64,000 nt of DNA from Flavobacterium sp. CG_23.5 (GTDB lineage Bacteria > Bacteroidota > Bacteroidia > Flavobacteriales > Flavobacteriaceae): contig NZ_JAGGNA010000001.1 of the NCBI RefSeq assembly GCF_017875765.1, positions 2,383,001-2,447,000 on the forward strand. The letters run 5' to 3'. Of the stretch, positions 14,996-24,572 are shown in pieces. Each line of letters starts with the position of its first letter. Position 1 is the first letter of the stretch. The notes beneath the pieces are model-generated. The model ran no database searches and was not told where the DNA came from. It saw only the letters and a list, made by a program, of their open reading frames with translations. The position numbers and the translations under genes are program-made.

Positions 14996-16267
14996 ATGTT
15001 ACAAATCGCATTTATTAGAGAGAATCAAGAAAAAGTAATCACCGCTTTAGCAAAGAGAAACATCGATGCTACAAGTGTTGTTGAAGAAGTGGTACAACTG
15101 GATGAAAAACGTCGCGCTACGCAAGTGGAGTTAGACGGAATTTTATCCGAATCTAATAAATTATCCAAAGATATTGGCGAATTGATGAAAGCAGGAGAGA
15201 AATCGAAAGCCGCAATTCTAAAAGAAAAAACAGTTTTACTAAAAGAGAAAAGCAAGAAATTAGCCGAAACTGCTGATGTGCTTGCCGCAGAACTTTTAGA
15301 AAAATTATATACATTACCCAATCTTCCTGCTGATATTGTTCCTGTTGGAAAAACACCAGAGGAAAACCTGAATGTTTTTGAAGAAGGTGAAATTCCAGTT
15401 TTGCATGAAGGCGCGCAACCGCATTGGGAATTGGTAAAAAAGTACGACATCATCGATTTTGAATTGGGTGTAAAAATCACTGGTGCAGGATTTCCGGTTT
15501 ACAAAGGGAAAGGGGCGAGATTACAACGCGCCTTGATCAATTATTTCTTGGATAAAAACACGGCAGCCGGTTACAATGAAGTTCAGGTTCCGCACATGGT
15601 AAACGAAGCCTCTGCTTATGGAACGGGACAATTGCCGGACAAAGAAGGGCAAATGTACCATGATAAAACCGATGATTTATACTTAATCCCAACGGCTGAG
15701 GTTCCAGTAACCAACTTATTTCGTGATGTCATTTTAAACGAAAATGAATTGCCGGTTTTAACTACGGCTTACACACCATGTTTCCGTCGTGAAGCGGGTT
15801 CGTACGGTGCGCATGTACGTGGATTAAACCGTTTGCATCAATTTGATAAAGTCGAAATCGTTCGTGTAGAACATCCTGATAAATCGTATGAAGCTTTAGA
15901 CGGAATGGTAGAACATGTAAAAAGTATTTTGCAGGAACTGAAATTACCGTACCGTATTTTGCGTCTTTGTGGCGGAGATATGGGATTCACTTCTGCTTTG
16001 ACTTATGATTTCGAAGTTTTTTCTACGGCGCAAGATCGTTGGTTAGAAATCAGTTCGGTTTCTAACTTTGAGACTTTTCAAGCGAATCGTTTGAAATTGC
16101 GTTTCAAAGATAAGGACGGAAAAAACCAATTGGCACACACCCTTAACGGAAGTGCATTGGCTTTGCCAAGAGTTTTGGCGGGAATTTTAGAAAATTACCA
16201 AACTCCAGAAGGGATTGTAATTCCTGAGGTTTTACGTCCGTATTGTGGGTTTGATATTATAGACTAA
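14996..16267 (+). CDS. serS: Serine--tRNA ligase
   Basis: Charges tRNA-Ser, and also tRNA-Sec where present, in the cytoplasm. The 423-residue product has the N-terminal antiparallel coiled coil (about residues 25-100), then the class II core: P-T-A-E-V-P-V-T-N-L-F near residue 235, motif 2 F-R-R-E-A-G-S-Y-G, and motif 3 N-G-S-A-L-A-L-P-R-V-L-A. Length is standard. A TAAATTTG at 14949-14956 fits the -7 consensus. A CAGT-type palindrome follows the stop. Confidence 0.97.
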   Translation: MLQIAFIRENQEKVITALAKRNIDATSVVEEVVQLDEKRRATQVELDGILSESNKLSKDIGELMKAGEKSKAAILKEKTVLLKEKSKKLAETADVLAAELLEKLYTLPNLPADIVPVGKTPEENLNVFEEGEIPVLHEGAQPHWELVKKYDIIDFELGVKITGAGFPVYKGKGARLQRALINYFLDKNTAAGYNEVQVPHMVNEASAYGTGQLPDKEGQMYHDKTDDLYLIPTAEVPVTNLFRDVILNENELPVLTTAYTPCFRREAGSYGAHVRGLNRLHQFDKVEIVRVEHPDKSYEALDGMVEHVKSILQELKLPYRILRLCGGDMGFTSALTYDFEVFSTAQDRWLEISSVSNFETFQANRLKLRFKDKDGKNQLAHTLNGSALALPRVLAGILENYQTPEGIVIPEVLRPYCGFDIID

Positions 16268-16270
16268 CTA

Positions 16271-16353
16271 GTGTTCAGTCCTCAGTGATCGGTGTTCAGT
16301 TAGCTTTTTGGACAACACACCGTTTGGCAAACTGAACACTGAATACTGAACAC
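16271..16353. repeat. GTGTTCAGT inverted repeat after serS
   Basis: Arms at 16271-16301 and 16329-16353 are built from GTGTTCAGT and CAGT units. They are complementary except for an extra GATCG-type insertion in the left arm. The element fills the gap between the serS stop and the next start and shares wording with 2027 and 10915. Confidence 0.65.
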
Positions 16354-16360
16354 TTTTAAC

Positions 16361-18139
16361 ATGAAGCACTTTTTTCTCTATATCAATTTGTTTTTCTCGC
16401 TATTTGCTTTCGCCCAAAACGAGCAATTGGCGCAATATTATTATGACAAAGGTGATTTTGAAAAAGCTAAAATTAGCTATGAGGAATTACTGCAAAATGT
16501 TCCTCAAAACACCCAATATTTTCTCAGAACGGTCGACTGTTATCAGCAGTTACAACAATTTGATGTTGCCGAGAGAGCAATTCAGTCGAGATTTGATAAA
16601 TACAAGCAAGGAAATCTTCTGGTGGAATTAGGCTATAATTTTCAATTGCAAAAAAATGAGGCCAAAGCCAAAAATTACTACGATCAGGCACTGGAACGCA
16701 TCAAGGGAAATCCAAACGAGGTTTATGGTATTGCGAGCTCTTTTGAGAGAAAAGTGTTGCTGGAATATGCTTTGAAATCCTATCAAAGCGCTTCTCAATT
16801 AGACCCAAATTTTAATTTTAATTATCAAGTAGCACTGCTCTACGGACAATTGGGTAATACTGAAATGATGATTGCGACATTTTTGAATGAAGCGTCTGCA
16901 AATCCTCAGAATTCGATAATGATCCAGAATCAATTGGCTCGTTTTATGGTTGATGAGGGAGACGCCAACTTTAATGAAACCTTGCGAAAGGCACTAATTA
17001 TAAGGGCTCAAAAAAACCAAGATATTTTTTGGAATCGTTATTTGAGTTGGTATTATGTGCAGCAAAAAGAATTTGAAAAAGCCTTTATTCAAGAAAAAGC
17101 CATTTATAAACGCGATCCGGAATCACTTTCTAACATCGTGAATTTGGGACAGCTTGCCATTGAGGAAGACAATCAAGAAGCCGCTAAGGAAATACTGGGT
17201 TTTGTTCTGGAAAACACCAAAGAATTGGAACTTCTGGTGCAAGCAAATTCCTATTTGATGAAGATGAAAATAGAGAAAGCTAAGGAAAAAGATTTTGCCA
17301 CCATCAATACAGAATTAGTCGGTTTGTTGAAACAATATGAAATAAGTCCTTTTACCTTATCTTTGCAGCTAATTCAAGCCCATTTTGTTGCTTTTAATTT
17401 AAAAAAACCGGAAGATGGGAAGGCAATAGTTAAAAAAGCCCTCGAATTGCAATTGGACGATTATCAAGTGGCTGAAGCCAAAATGGAATTGGCGGATATT
17501 TTGCTTTACGAAGAAAAATTTAATCAAGCGTTGATTTATTATTCGCAGATAGAATTGGATTTAAAAAATGATGTGGTGGCTCATGAAGCAAGTTTGAAAT
17601 CGGCTAAAACGAGTTATTTCAAAACTGATTTTGCCTGGGCATTGAAACAATTCAAGGAATTAAAATCGGCGAATACACAGTTGATTGCCAATGATGCTTT
17701 GGAATATTTTCTTCTAATAAATGACAATACGGTTGCCGATTCAACACAAACGGCATTGAAACAATTTGCAAAAGGCGATTATCTTTTATATCAAAATAGA
17801 AATCAGGAAGCGGTGACTCAATTCCAGTTGATATTGAAGAATTATAAGGGACAGGAAATTGAGGCGGTAACCTTGTTGCGTTTAGGAAAGGTTTATGAAA
17901 AACTGGGAGATTTTAATTTGGCTTTAAGCCAATACCAAAATATTATAGACCATCACAGCGACGGAATTTATATTGATGAAGCATTGTTTTTTTCGGCAGA
18001 AATTTATAACAAGCAATTGAAGTTACCTGAAAAGGCAAAACCATTATACGAAAAGATAATTTTCAGTCATCAGGACAGTATTTATTTTGTTGATGCCAGA
18101 AAGACATTCAGGCAATTACGAGGCGATACGAATTTATAA
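16361..18139 (+). CDS. Exported TPR-repeat protein
   Basis: A 592-residue protein with a signal peptide (M-K-H-F-F-L-Y, hydrophobic core, cleavage near F-A-F-A-Q). The rest is made of tetratricopeptide repeats, the first with Y-Y-D-K-G-D-F-E-K-A and a late one reading L-G-K-V-Y-E-K-L-G-D-F-N-L-A. The last part (residues 480-590) resembles the YbgF/outer-membrane-assembly type of TPR. It probably acts as a periplasmic scaffold. It is cotranscribable with the DUF4286 gene 66 bases downstream. The partner is unknown. Confidence 0.85.
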   Translation: MKHFFLYINLFFSLFAFAQNEQLAQYYYDKGDFEKAKISYEELLQNVPQNTQYFLRTVDCYQQLQQFDVAERAIQSRFDKYKQGNLLVELGYNFQLQKNEAKAKNYYDQALERIKGNPNEVYGIASSFERKVLLEYALKSYQSASQLDPNFNFNYQVALLYGQLGNTEMMIATFLNEASANPQNSIMIQNQLARFMVDEGDANFNETLRKALIIRAQKNQDIFWNRYLSWYYVQQKEFEKAFIQEKAIYKRDPESLSNIVNLGQLAIEEDNQEAAKEILGFVLENTKELELLVQANSYLMKMKIEKAKEKDFATINTELVGLLKQYEISPFTLSLQLIQAHFVAFNLKKPEDGKAIVKKALELQLDDYQVAEAKMELADILLYEEKFNQALIYYSQIELDLKNDVVAHEASLKSAKTSYFKTDFAWALKQFKELKSANTQLIANDALEYFLLINDNTVADSTQTALKQFAKGDYLLYQNRNQEAVTQFQLILKNYKGQEIEAVTLLRLGKVYEKLGDFNLALSQYQNIIDHHSDGIYIDEALFFSAEIYNKQLKLPEKAKPLYEKIIFSHQDSIYFVDARKTFRQLRGDTNL

Positions 18140-18148
18140 GTAAATGTT

Positions 18149-18174
18149 TAATCGGTTAAATGTTTAACCGATTA
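18149..18174. repeat. Perfect 12-base-arm palindrome TAATCGGTTAAA
   Basis: Arms 18149-18160 and 18163-18174 surround a TG centre, followed by another ACCGA unit. It sits between the TPR and DUF4286 genes. No T-tract follows, so a repeat is more likely than a terminator. Confidence 0.65.
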
Positions 18175-18205
18175 ACCGAAAAGACGAATAACCAAATTAA
18201 CAATA

Positions 18206-18517
18206 ATGATAATATACAATGTTACCACAAACATACATGAAAGCGTTCACGATCAATGGATGATTTGGATGCAACACAAACACATTCCTGAAATTCTGGC
18301 TACGGGGAAATTCTCATCGGCAAGAATGGTTAGGGTTTTAATTGAAGAAGAAATGGGAGGAGTAACCTATTCAGTTCAGTATACCACGGACAGTAAGGAA
18401 ACTTTGGAGAAATATTATCTGGAAGATGCACCAGGTTTTCGTGAAGAAGGTTCGCGATTATTTGGAGACAAAATGCTTGCTTTTAGAACGGAATTGGAAT
18501 TGATTTCGGATTATTAG
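18206..18517 (+). CDS. DUF4286 family protein
   Basis: A 103-residue soluble protein with the DUF4286 layout of an alpha/beta dimeric (ferredoxin-like) fold: M-I-I-Y-N-V-T at the N-terminus, H-I-P-E-I-L-A-T-G near residue 27, then Y-S-V-Q-Y and a tail with F-G-D-K-M-L-A-F-R-T. The family is confined largely to Bacteroidetes and has no known function. It often sits near rsmA, as here. Confidence 0.88.
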   Translation: MIIYNVTTNIHESVHDQWMIWMQHKHIPEILATGKFSSARMVRVLIEEEMGGVTYSVQYTTDSKETLEKYYLEDAPGFREEGSRLFGDKMLAFRTELELISDY

Positions 18518-18744
18518 AGTCATTGCGAGGAACGAAGCAATCACATTCAGGTTACCATTTTGAATCACAATCTTGAAATCACAATTTGCGATTTCAAGTT
18601 CCAATTTAAAAAATATATAAACAGACTTTGTGTCTGTGCGCCTTCTTGGCAAAACAAAATATAAAAAATACTTTGCGCCTTTGTTTCCGAAACTTCGGAA
18701 TTCATGGCAAAATAAAAAGATACTGAAATAAATTCAGCATAAAA
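18518..18744. repeat. Repeat-rich gap: GTCATTGCGAGG-type and CTTTGCGCCTTTG-type units
   Basis: The 227 bases between DUF4286 and rsmA hold GTCATTGCGAGGAACGAAGCA (18520-18540), a unit seen widely in Bacteroidetes intergenic DNA, and CTTTGCGCCTTTG (18671-18683). A small GAAACTTCGG hairpin-like run follows. No gene is apparent, and no clear promoter was found. Confidence 0.45.
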
Positions 18745-19524
18745 ATGGAAAAAGTAAAAGCCAAAAAACACCTCGGACAACATTTCTTGAAAGATGAAAG
18801 CATCGCTAAGGATATTGCCGACACTTTGAATCTAGAAGGATACGATGATATATTGGAAATAGGACCGGGAATGGGTGTTTTGACGAAATATTTATTGGAC
18901 AAGCCAATCAATACTTACGTTATAGAAATCGATCCGGAATCAGTGACTTATTTAGATGAAAATTATCCAAAATTAAAGGATAAAATCATTTCTAAAGATT
19001 TCTTGAAATACAACATCAACGAAATTTTTGAAGGAAAGCAATTCGCAATAATTGGGAATTTCCCTTATAACATTTCGACTCAAATTGTATTTAGAGCGTT
19101 GGAATATCGCAATCAAATTCCGGAATTTGCCGGAATGTTCCAGAAAGAAGTGGCGCAGCGTATTTGTGAAAAAAAGGGAACTAAAGCGTATGGGATTTTA
19201 TCGGTTTTAGTTCAGGCATTTTATGACGCTGAATATTTATTTACGGTGGATGAAAATGTTTTTATACCGCCACCAAAAGTAAAATCAGGGGTTTTGCGTT
19301 TGCGTAGAAAGAAGGATTACAGTTTACCTTGTGGCGAAAAATTATTTTTCACGGTGGTTAAAACTGCTTTTCAACAACGCAGAAAGACTTTGCGTAACAG
19401 TTTAAAAACCTTAAATTTGTCAGATAAACTGAGAGAAGACCCTGTTTTTGATCTTCGACCAGAACAACTTAATGTAGAACAGTTCATAGAACTTACCCAA
19501 AAAATAGAAGCCGATGGAGTTTAA
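18745..19524 (+). CDS. rsmA: 16S rRNA dimethyladenosine transferase
   Basis: Methylates two adjacent adenines near the 3' end of 16S rRNA (A1518/A1519, E. coli numbering), using S-adenosylmethionine. The 259-residue product opens [11 protein letters not shown], has the SAM motif [11 protein letters not shown] near residue 40, and the catalytic N-F-P-Y-N-I-S-T near 110. [12 protein letters not shown] is the C-terminal family landmark. Its last 11 bases overlap the start of mgtE, so the two are probably cotranscribed. Confidence 0.97.
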   Translation: MEKVKAKKHLGQHFLKDESIAKDIADTLNLEGYDDILEIGPGMGVLTKYLLDKPINTYVIEIDPESVTYLDENYPKLKDKIISKDFLKYNINEIFEGKQFAIIGNFPYNISTQIVFRALEYRNQIPEFAGMFQKEVAQRICEKKGTKAYGILSVLVQAFYDAEYLFTVDENVFIPPPKVKSGVLRLRRKKDYSLPCGEKLFFTVVKTAFQQRRKTLRNSLKTLNLSDKLREDPVFDLRPEQLNVEQFIELTQKIEADGV

Positions 19525-20863
19525 AATCAGCAAAGAACTAATCCATGAATTGGAGCAACTTATTGTAAGTAAAAACGACAAGCAATTGGAGGTTTTACTG
19601 AATGATATGCACCACGCTGATATTGCCGAAATTCTGGACGAGCTTGATTTTGACGAAGCAACTTATATTTTTAAAGTATTAGACAGTGATAAAACCGCCG
19701 AAATTCTTCTTGAATTAGAAGATGATTTGCGTGAAAATATCCTAAGCAGGCTTTCGCCAAAGGAAATCGCTGAAGAGCTGGATGAATTAGAGACGAATGA
19801 TGCGGCAGATATTATCGCAGAGCTTTCGAAAGATTTGAAAGCCGAGGTAATATCAGAACTTCTAGATGTTGAGCATGCCAAGGATATTGTTGATTTGCTT
19901 CGTTATAAAGAAGACACCGCTGGTGGAATCATGCACAAGGAAATGGTTAAGGTCAATGAAAATTGGAATGTCCTTACTTGTGTAAAAGAAATGCGTATTC
20001 AAGCAGAAAATATTTCCAGAGTACATTCTATATATGTGATAGATGATGAAAATAGGTTAAAAGGACGTTTGTCGCTCAAGGATTTATTGACGACGTCAAC
20101 AAAAACGCCTATTAATGATATTTATATTCGAAAACTAAACTCAGTAAATGTAGATACTGAAGATATAGAGGTTGCCCGAATCATGCAGAAATACGATTTA
20201 GAGGCGATTCCTGTGGTTGATGAATTGGGGCGACTTGTTGGTCGAATTACGATTGATGATATTATAGATGTAATCAAGGACGAAGCCGATAAAGATTACC
20301 AATTGGCCGCGGGTATTACCCAGGATGTTGAAACGAATGACAGTATTTATGAGCATACTAAAGCGCGTTTGCCTTGGTTGTTGATGGGTATGTTAATTGA
20401 GCTGATAGCATCTTATGTTATAAAAGGTAATGAAGCTACTTCTCAAAAATTTTACACACTTATTATTTTTATGCCTTTGCTATCGGCAACGGCTGGAAAT
20501 ATTGGGGTTCAAGCATCGGCAATTATTGTTCAAGGGTTGGCTAATGGTACATTGAAAGAATTTAGTCGTAGTTATTTTAGTAAGGAAATAGCCGTTGCCA
20601 TGATTTCCGGAACTATAATCGCTATGATGGTTTTGGGCTATCATACGTTTATGTACGGGCAGTTTCAAGTAGGAATGGCAATATCAATATCGATAGTGGT
20701 AGTCATTTTATTTGCAGCAATTTTAGGAACCTTGGTGCCTCTTTTTCTGCATAAAAATAACATTGATCCCGCTATTGCCACAGGGCCATTTATCACAACA
20801 ACAAATGATGTATTTGGAATTATGATTTATTTTGGAATTGCAAATCTGATTTTAGGAATTTAA
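19514..20863 (+). CDS. mgtE: MgtE-type magnesium transporter
   Basis: A 449-residue inner-membrane magnesium channel. The N-terminal superhelical domain (residues 1-130, with leucine-rich A-E-I-L-D-E-L-D units) is followed by two CBS domains (about 135-255, including V-H-S-I-Y-V-I-D-D and A-I-P-V-V-D). The five-helix membrane domain follows from about 285, with [13 protein letters not shown], the pore signature. The CBS and N domains sense intracellular Mg in studied homologs. It overlaps rsmA by 11 bases. Confidence 0.96.
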   Translation: MEFKISKELIHELEQLIVSKNDKQLEVLLNDMHHADIAEILDELDFDEATYIFKVLDSDKTAEILLELEDDLRENILSRLSPKEIAEELDELETNDAADIIAELSKDLKAEVISELLDVEHAKDIVDLLRYKEDTAGGIMHKEMVKVNENWNVLTCVKEMRIQAENISRVHSIYVIDDENRLKGRLSLKDLLTTSTKTPINDIYIRKLNSVNVDTEDIEVARIMQKYDLEAIPVVDELGRLVGRITIDDIIDVIKDEADKDYQLAAGITQDVETNDSIYEHTKARLPWLLMGMLIELIASYVIKGNEATSQKFYTLIIFMPLLSATAGNIGVQASAIIVQGLANGTLKEFSRSYFSKEIAVAMISGTIIAMMVLGYHTFMYGQFQVGMAISISIVVVILFAAILGTLVPLFLHKNNIDPAIATGPFITTTNDVFGIMIYFGIANLILGI

Positions 20864-20930
20864 TTTTAGAAAAAACCGAATGAATAACCACCATTCGAGC
20901 TATTAAATAACCACAACAACTAAAAATAAA

Positions 20931-21707
20931 ATGAAAATTCACATAATTGGCGGAGGTAACCTAGGTGTCGCTATTGCAAAAGGATTGTCGAAATTTTCGC
21001 AAGGAAATCAAATCACCATAACCCGAAGAAATACAACGAGCATTCTTTATTTAGAGGAATTAGGCGTAACGGTTTCCACAGATAATAAACATGAAATTCA
21101 AGATGCAGATATTATTATTCTTACCATAAAACCGTATCAGGTAGAGACCGTTTTAACCGAAATCCTTCCTGTGATTTCTAATAAAGTAATCGCTTCGGCG
21201 GTGAGTGGATTGTCTATTGAAAATTTACAAAATAAGATAGGTGCTTCGAATAGCGCTATCCGAATCATGCCGAATATCGCATCACAATTTGGCGCATCGG
21301 CAACCTGTATTGCTTTTCATGAAAAAGACAAAGAGAAAGTGCAAAACGTGGTAGCTCTTTTCCAAGATTTAGGAACCGCTCCTATTATTGACGAGAAATT
21401 GATGGATGCGGCAACGGTTCTTGCGGCCAGCGGAACGGCTTTTGCCTTGCGTTACATTCGGGCGTCGATGCAAGCCGGAATCGAAATAGGATTTGACTGG
21501 CAAACTGCACTAGCCATTTCAGCACAAACCGTAAAAGGTGCTGCTGAAATGATTATGGAAGAACAAATTCACCCAGAACAATTAATTGATCGTGTCACCA
21601 CGCCACAAGGCTGCACCATCGCGGGATTGAACGAAATGGAAATGCACGGCTTCAGTTCATCCTTGATACGAGGAATCAAAACTTCTTTGAAGCAAATAAA
21701 AGGATAG
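20931..21707 (+). CDS. proC: Pyrroline-5-carboxylate reductase
   Basis: Last step of proline synthesis: reduction of pyrroline-5-carboxylate with NAD(P)H. The 258-residue product has the N-terminal G-G-G-N-L-G-V-A-I-A, V-S-G-L-S-I near residue 92, M-P-N-I-A-S-Q-F-G near 115, and a C-terminal active-site region P-Q-G-C-T-I-A-G-L-N-E-M-E. The usual signature there is G-G-T-T-I-x-G-L, so the Q-G-C variant is a small departure that leaves the T-I-A-G-L core. It stands alone, and no other proline genes are nearby. Confidence 0.93.
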   Translation: MKIHIIGGGNLGVAIAKGLSKFSQGNQITITRRNTTSILYLEELGVTVSTDNKHEIQDADIIILTIKPYQVETVLTEILPVISNKVIASAVSGLSIENLQNKIGASNSAIRIMPNIASQFGASATCIAFHEKDKEKVQNVVALFQDLGTAPIIDEKLMDAATVLAASGTAFALRYIRASMQAGIEIGFDWQTALAISAQTVKGAAEMIMEEQIHPEQLIDRVTTPQGCTIAGLNEMEMHGFSSSLIRGIKTSLKQIKG

Positions 21708-21844
21708 TTTCAAATTCTGAATCATTGAAATGTTTTATTTTTCGAAACCTATTAAGAAGTTTATTTAAAAATAATTTACGTAGTCTATTTTGTACAAGGA
21801 CACTGATTTATATGTAGTTAGTCGAAAAAAAAAATGGATTTTTT

Positions 21845-21876
21845 TTGTATATTAAGACCGATTATACGTAATTTTG
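21845..21876 (+). promoter_or_regulatory. Promoter of an orphan transcription unit
   Basis: TTG at 21845-21847, 21-base spacer and TAATTTTG at 21869-21876 fit the Bacteroidetes consensus (TTG, 17-23, TAnnTTTG). It lies in a 534-base gap with no annotated gene and points toward the 25-residue frame at 21949 and the terminator at 22093. Confidence 0.55.
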
Positions 21877-21948
21877 TATAGCAATCCAATTCTACTGTTT
21901 TTACCTAGTAATGTGTTAAATTAAGTCTAACGATTAATAAACATTATT

Positions 21949-22026
21949 ATGAAAAAGCTATTTTACAATTTTTACGACAAAATTTCAATTTTTTTATTCG
22001 GAGGCAAAAAGGTGTTGCCGTTTTAA
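21949..22026 (+). CDS. Candidate 25-residue peptide
   Basis: ATG at 21949 opens M-K-K-L-F-Y-N-F-Y-D-K-I and closes with I-F-L-F-G-G-K-K-V-L-P-F before a TAA at 22024-22026. The peptide is basic at both ends with an aromatic, hydrophobic middle, so it could sit at a membrane or be a short secreted signal. A promoter match lies about 75 bases upstream and a strong terminator 67 bases downstream, so a small transcript is expected. Translation is not proven. It may instead be a small RNA, and no family is recognised. Confidence 0.4.
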   Translation: MKKLFYNFYDKISIFLFGGKKVLPF

Positions 22027-22055
22027 CTGAAAACTGTAATTTTTAAAAAAAACGT

Positions 22056-22088
22056 ATGAAAAAACACTACTTTACACAAATTGTTTAA
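22056..22088 (+). other. Ten-codon frame M-K-K-H-Y-F-T-Q-I-V before the terminator
   Basis: A second ATG 30 bases after the peptide stop opens a ten-codon frame ending five bases before the terminator stem. It has the same M-K-K opening as the first frame. At this length it may be chance. It is recorded because it lies wholly within the same short transcription unit. Confidence 0.2.
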
Positions 22089-22092
22089 TAAG

Positions 22093-22134
22093 AAACCCAT
22101 TTCTAATTTTTTAATCTAGAAATGGGTTTTTTTA
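22093..22134. terminator. Strong intrinsic terminator
   Basis: AAACCCATTTCTA (22093-22105) pairs with TAGAAATGGGTTT (22117-22129), a 13-base stem with an 11-base loop and a following run of T's. It would stop the orphan unit on the plus strand and could also serve nhaA arriving from the right, about 110 bases past its stop. Confidence 0.85.
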
Positions 22135-22241
22135 TTTTCCACCATATAGAAGTTAAAAGAGGCATATTGTTTTTACATTTTGACCCCTTCTGTAGCGAAT
22201 TACAATAGGTGAAATTTCAAAAAAAACATAAGTTTTTTATA

Positions 22242-23420
22242 TTACGCAATCTCTTTCTTTACTTTTTTTGATCGTCTAAAAGTGAATTTTAGCCAAATGA
22301 AACCAACTAGTCCAGCAATTACAGAAGCAATAAGAATGGCAATTTTTGAATAGATAATTACTTCTTCTCCATCATTTTTGAAAGCAAGTAAGGTTATGAA
22401 AATTGACATGGTAAAACCAATTCCACCTAGCATTCCTGCGCCTAGAATGTTTTTCCATTTCAATTCATCAGGTAATGCACAAATTCTTACACTAACAGCT
22501 AAGAATGAAAAAAGCCAAATCCCTAATGGTTTCCCTATAACTAATCCTAGTATAATACCGATGGTATTGGGATGATTCAGTCCGTCTTGCCAGTCTGAAC
22601 TGATAGCGATACAAGTATTGGCCATCGCAAAGACAGGCAGAATAAAGAATGCAACGGGATTGTGTAAAAAATGTTGAATTTTATAGGACGATGTTTTTTT
22701 ACCTCCGTCACCAAACGGAATAACAAAAGCCAATAGTACGCCAGTTATAGTAGCATGAACGCCAGAATTAAGCATGAAATACCACATCAGAACTCCGCCA
22801 ATCAGGTAAGGAAATAAGCTATGGACTTTCATTCGATTCAAAATAAATAAACCACCAAGAATACCTAAAGCAATGAATAAATTCACAAATGCTATAGTTG
22901 AGGTGTAAAATATAGCAATGACAATGATGGCACCCAAGTCATCAATTACTGCTAGCGCAGTCAAAAATATTTTTAAAGATTTAGGAACCCTATTTCCTAA
23001 GAGAGATAAAATCCCAATAGCAAATGCAATATCTGTTGCCATGGGAATTCCTGCTCCATTTTGTGTATTCGTCCCAAAATTTAATAATAAAAAGATTCCA
23101 GCTGGAACAATCATTCCGCCTACGGCACCAAAAATGGGTAAGGCCGCATTTTTAATACTGGATAACTCCCCATTGTAAATTTCGCGCTCTAATTCTAAAC
23201 CTATTAATAGAAAAAAGATCGTCATTAGCCCGTCATTAATCCAATGGGTAATCGAGTGGTGGCTAACTTGGGTTTCCCAAAAGGCAATATATTGTGTTTG
23301 CATTGGGGAATTGGCGAGATATAAAGAGAGAATGGTCGCAAAGAGCAAAAGGAGTCCTCCTGCTTTCTCACTATTGAAAAAGGCCTTAAAAGGTTTCGAT
23401 AATTTCATTTTGGATTTCAT
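22242..23420 (-). CDS. nhaA: Na+/H+ antiporter NhaA
   Basis: A 392-residue inner-membrane antiporter that expels sodium in exchange for protons at alkaline pH. About twelve membrane segments are visible. The paired aspartates of the ion site appear in A-V-I-D-D-L-G-A-I-I near residue 160, and the conserved L-L-L-N-F-G and I-G-L-E-L-E-R-E stretches are present. Met5 (23408) is an alternative start. Transcription is divergent from the dehydrogenase at 23554; a minus-strand TAAATTTG at 23470-23463 may be its -7 element. Confidence 0.95.
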   Translation of the reverse strand: MKSKMKLSKPFKAFFNSEKAGGLLLLFATILSLYLANSPMQTQYIAFWETQVSHHSITHWINDGLMTIFFLLIGLELEREIYNGELSSIKNAALPIFGAVGGMIVPAGIFLLLNFGTNTQNGAGIPMATDIAFAIGILSLLGNRVPKSLKIFLTALAVIDDLGAIIVIAIFYTSTIAFVNLFIALGILGGLFILNRMKVHSLFPYLIGGVLMWYFMLNSGVHATITGVLLAFVIPFGDGGKKTSSYKIQHFLHNPVAFFILPVFAMANTCIAISSDWQDGLNHPNTIGIILGLVIGKPLGIWLFSFLAVSVRICALPDELKWKNILGAGMLGGIGFTMSIFITLLAFKNDGEEVIIYSKIAILIASVIAGLVGFIWLKFTFRRSKKVKKEIA

Positions 23421-23553
23421 TTGTAATAAATTGCTTCAGTAAGTAGCAAATTCTTAAGGATGCAAATTTACAACTTTTTGATGGAATCTTTTTTCTTAAA
23501 ATAAAATACCATCTTTTTTTGTTAATTTTGGATAGCAAAAACAATAATTATTT

Positions 23554-24513
23554 ATGGATATCAAAATACTTCATATCGATAGCAATCATCCTATTCTTAT
23601 GGAACAATTGCAACAAGCGGGGTTTACAAACCACGAAGATTTTTCATCCTCAAAAGAAGAAATCGAAGCTAAAATTCAGGATTATCAGGGAATTGTCATT
23701 CGGAGCCGATTTAATATTGATAAAACATTTCTAGATAAAGCGACAAATTTGAAATTCATAGCACGTGTTGGAGCAGGACTGGAAAGTATTGATTGTGACT
23801 ATGCATTGTCAAAAAACGTTGAACTTATTGCCGCACCCGAAGGCAATAGAAATGCAGTTGCTGAACATACTTTGGGTATGATTTTGTCGCTTTTTAATAA
23901 ATTGAACCAAGCAGATCAGGAGATACGATCCGGCCACTGGAATAGAGAAAGTAATCGGGGTCATGAGCTGGACGGTAAAATCGTTGGGATTATTGGCTAC
24001 GGAAATATGGGAAAATGGTTTGCCAAAAAACTTCGCGGTTTTGATGTTGAGGTATTATTTTATGATATTTTGGAAAATGTGGGCGATAACAATGCCAAGC
24101 AGGTTTCTTTAGAAGAATTGCAATTAAAAGCGGAAGTGCTGAGTTTACATATTCCTTGGACACCACAAACTGATAAAATGGTAAATGAGGAATTTATCAA
24201 CGCTTTTGCAAAATCATTTTGGATTATAAATACGTCTCGAGGCAAAAACATTGTGACGGCTGATTTAGTTGCGGCAATGCAATCCGGGAAAATTCTTGGC
24301 GCTGGTTTGGATGTATTGGAATACGAGAAATTATCTTTTGAAACGCTGTTCCATGATGGGAATACTCCGGAAGCATTTCAATATTTGTTGCATGCCAAGA
24401 ATGTGATTCTGACGCCACATATTGCCGGTTGGACATTCGAAAGCCATGAAAGATTGGCACAGGTAATTGTCGACAAAATTAAATCTGTTTATTTTGGTCA
24501 AGCCAAAATATAA
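23554..24513 (+). CDS. D-2-hydroxyacid dehydrogenase, SerA-like
   Basis: A 319-residue enzyme of the D-2-hydroxyacid dehydrogenase family, closest in look to 3-phosphoglycerate dehydrogenase without the regulatory ACT domain. The NAD site G-Y-G-N-M-G lies near residue 149. The catalytic set follows: Arg in N-T-S-R-G-K, Glu in L-D-V-L-E-Y-E, and His in P-H-I-A-G-W. The substrate may be 3-phosphoglycerate or another 2-ketoacid, as no serine genes are adjacent. It has a possible -7 TAATTTTG at 23523. A relic of another gene lies just downstream. Confidence 0.88.
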   Translation: MDIKILHIDSNHPILMEQLQQAGFTNHEDFSSSKEEIEAKIQDYQGIVIRSRFNIDKTFLDKATNLKFIARVGAGLESIDCDYALSKNVELIAAPEGNRNAVAEHTLGMILSLFNKLNQADQEIRSGHWNRESNRGHELDGKIVGIIGYGNMGKWFAKKLRGFDVEVLFYDILENVGDNNAKQVSLEELQLKAEVLSLHIPWTPQTDKMVNEEFINAFAKSFWIINTSRGKNIVTADLVAAMQSGKILGAGLDVLEYEKLSFETLFHDGNTPEAFQYLLHAKNVILTPHIAGWTFESHERLAQVIVDKIKSVYFGQAKI

Positions 24514-24572
24514 GTTGTGTAGGATTAAATTTATTTACAGTCAATGTAACATTTTTGTTGAAATAGAGTCTT

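Noticed and set aside
15025..15480. A 151-codon minus-strand frame
   Set aside because: It is antisense to the serS coiled-coil domain and has Ser/Phe-rich low-complexity content.
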